A stretch of DNA of 5,597 nt. Origin: Candidatus Bathyarchaeota archaeon (lineage in GTDB: Archaea; Asgardarchaeota; Lokiarchaeia; Sigyniarchaeales; Sigyniarchaeaceae). The notes beneath the pieces are model-generated. The model was given only the letters and a program-made list of their open reading frames with translations. It was not told the DNA's origin and ran no database searches. Shown here in pieces: positions 4,685 through 5,597 of the stretch. How positions within the stretch are numbered: the first letter of the stretch is position 1; each line of letters opens with the position of its first letter. The stretch covers positions 1-5,597 of the forward strand of contig WJJB01000081.1 in NCBI GenBank assembly GCA_014729935.1. The letters run 5' to 3'. The translations under genes were made by a program, and so were the position numbers.

Positions 4685-5597
4685 ATGGTATTCGTCTTGA
4701 ACGTGGACGGCGCTCCCTTGATGCCGTGCCAAGCGGTCGTTGCCCGACTCTTGTTGAAATCGGGCGACGCGACGGTGGTTCGGGTAACCCCGTTCACGAT
4801 CAAGCTCGCGAGGGAACCAGAAACGATGCACGTCGAGGAATTAACGCTCGGCGTGGATGCTGGAAGCCGCAAGGGTGGATTCGGTGTTACCGATGCCGAT
4901 GGAAACGTGTTTTACGCCAGCGAGGTGGAACTGCGGCAAGACATCACGAAGAAGATGGATCGACGTCGGAAGTACCGCCGTTCGAGGCGCGGTCGCAAGT
5001 GCCGCTACCGTGAACCACGGTTCTTGAACCGCGGGAACTCCATCAAGGCGGGACGACTGCCGCCGACGCTACGCTCCAAGATCGATGCCCACGCCCGAGA
5101 GATCGAGTGCATCAAGAAATTGCTACCGATCGCGGGCGTCGTGATCGAGGCCGGCACGTTCGACCCGCACGCCTTGGCGAACCCCGATGTTCTAAACGAC
5201 CCGGTCTTGTACCAGCGCGGGCTTCAATACGGGTTCAACAACACCAAGGCTTACGTGCTCCATCGAGACGATTACACGTGCCAGCACTGCAAGGGGCGGT
5301 CTGGCGATTCCAAGTTGCACTGCCACCACGTCGCTTGGAAGTCAAACGGCGGTTCCGACCGCCCCGATAACTTGCTGGTGCTGTGCGAGACGTGCCATCT
5401 CGGCGTGCACGACGCTTCCATCGAGTTGAATGCTCGCGGGAAACGGAAGGGTTCATTGCACCACGCCACCCACCAGAACGTCATCAACAAGCGGTTGCTC
5501 GAACGGTATCCCGACGCGTCCGAGACGTTCGGCTACATCACCAAGACGCACCGCGAGCACCTTGGGCTGCCGAAGACGCATTACAACGATGCTATCG
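4685..5597 (+). CDS. iscB: IscB RNA-guided RuvC/HNH endonuclease (3' end outside window)
   Basis: The frame is open for 304 codons to the window edge. In order, it has the PLMP motif (residues 11-14) after MVFVLNVDG; PFTIKL at 36-41; RuvC-I LGVDAGS with D58; an arginine-rich bridge helix (RRXRR region, 92-109); RuvC-II VVIEAGTFD with E155; an HNH domain with CxxC at 199/202, HH at 214-215, N229 and CxxC at 234/237; and RuvC-III KTHYNDA with H299 and D302. All expected catalytic positions are intact. HNH nested between RuvC-II and RuvC-III, without a REC lobe, defines IscB against TnpB and Cas9. The known function is omega-RNA-guided cleavage of double-stranded DNA, with the target-adjacent motif on the 3' side. 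ATG 4685 is chosen because the family begins at this strand. The missing C-terminus should hold the rest of RuvC and the TAM-interacting domain; family members are often 400-500 residues long. Confidence 0.95.
   Translation, partial: MVFVLNVDGAPLMPCQAVVARLLLKSGDATVVRVTPFTIKLAREPETMHVEELTLGVDAGSRKGGFGVTDADGNVFYASEVELRQDITKKMDRRRKYRRSRRGRKCRYREPRFLNRGNSIKAGRLPPTLRSKIDAHAREIECIKKLLPIAGVVIEAGTFDPHALANPDVLNDPVLYQRGLQYGFNNTKAYVLHRDDYTCQHCKGRSGDSKLHCHHVAWKSNGGSDRPDNLLVLCETCHLGVHDASIELNARGKRKGSLHHATHQNVINKRLLERYPDASETFGYITKTHREHLGLPKTHYNDAI

Larger units (their letters stand above)
4360..5597 (+). mobile_element. IscB-encoding (ISC / HEARO) element, right end outside window
   Basis: A left-end hairpin, an omega-RNA and iscB occur in this order, the known architecture of ISC elements, which are related to IS200/IS605 transposons. 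The DNA becomes visibly richer in G and C than the upstream operon, which fits transfer from another source. No TnpA (Y1 transposase) lies between the host gene and iscB; it may be downstream or absent, as in many non-autonomous IscB loci. The left boundary is uncertain by some tens of bases; 4360-4385 is the likely range. The right end and the target-adjacent motif are not in the window. Confidence 0.75.

Noticed and set aside
4613..4872. Minus-strand open frames over the omega-RNA end and the iscB start
   Set aside because: They have no recognisable domain and lie opposite the structured RNA and the conserved IscB N-terminus.
4726..5490. Several Arg/Pro-rich open frames overlapping iscB on both strands
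   Set aside because: They overlap the in-frame IscB sequence with intact motifs; their composition is that expected of shadow frames in G+C-rich coding DNA.
4685..5597. TnpB or Cas9
   Set aside because: TnpB lacks the HNH domain seen here between RuvC-II and RuvC-III. Cas9 would have a REC lobe after the bridge helix, whereas here RuvC-II follows within about 45 residues, and the PLMP motif is specific to IscB-type proteins. No CRISPR repeats are present.

Overview
The window reads as archaeal chromosomal DNA interrupted at its right end by a mobile element. The archaeal assignment rests on an Alba-like chromatin protein, a RadA/RadB/KaiC-type RecA-fold fragment, a TATA-like box at leaderless spacing before the M28 peptidase gene, and weak Shine-Dalgarno sites. 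The moderate base composition and the mix of families would fit an Asgard-type or related anaerobic archaeon, but the lineage is a guess.

Left part (1-2037): the 3' portion of a two-[4Fe-4S] ferredoxin/nitroreductase fusion runs off the left edge. It converges, with only 5 bp between the genes, on a membrane-bound M28-type zinc peptidase whose catalytic domain is interrupted by a pair of transmembrane helices.

Middle part (2038-4378): a 100-bp divergent intergenic region leads into a tight plus-strand gene string. It holds a nitrilase-superfamily amidohydrolase, an Alba-like protein, a truncated RecA-fold ATPase with a degenerate Walker A, a small DUF2695-type protein with CxC motifs, and a winged-helix protein. 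The nitrilase has its N-terminal strand encoded upstream of the first ordinary start codon, behind a C5 run that suggests a one-base frameshift or a CTG start. Gaps of 6-47 nt suggest one operon.

Right part (about 4360-5597): immediately after the winged-helix stop codon comes about 300 nt of highly structured non-coding sequence, followed by an open frame from 4685 that runs off the right edge. That frame encodes IscB, the RNA-guided RuvC/HNH nuclease ancestral to Cas9. The PLMP motif, RuvC-I Asp, arginine-rich bridge helix, RuvC-II Glu, HNH domain with two CxxC pairs and RuvC-III His/Asp are all intact. The structured leader is therefore an omega-RNA (HEARO) with at least seven hairpins. 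Known IscB omega-RNAs carry their guide at the 5' end, copied from the DNA flanking the element, so the guide here should come from the 3' end of the winged-helix gene and could be transcribed with that operon. A perfect 9-bp hairpin straddles this junction and competes with the first omega-RNA stem. No transposase is visible in the window.
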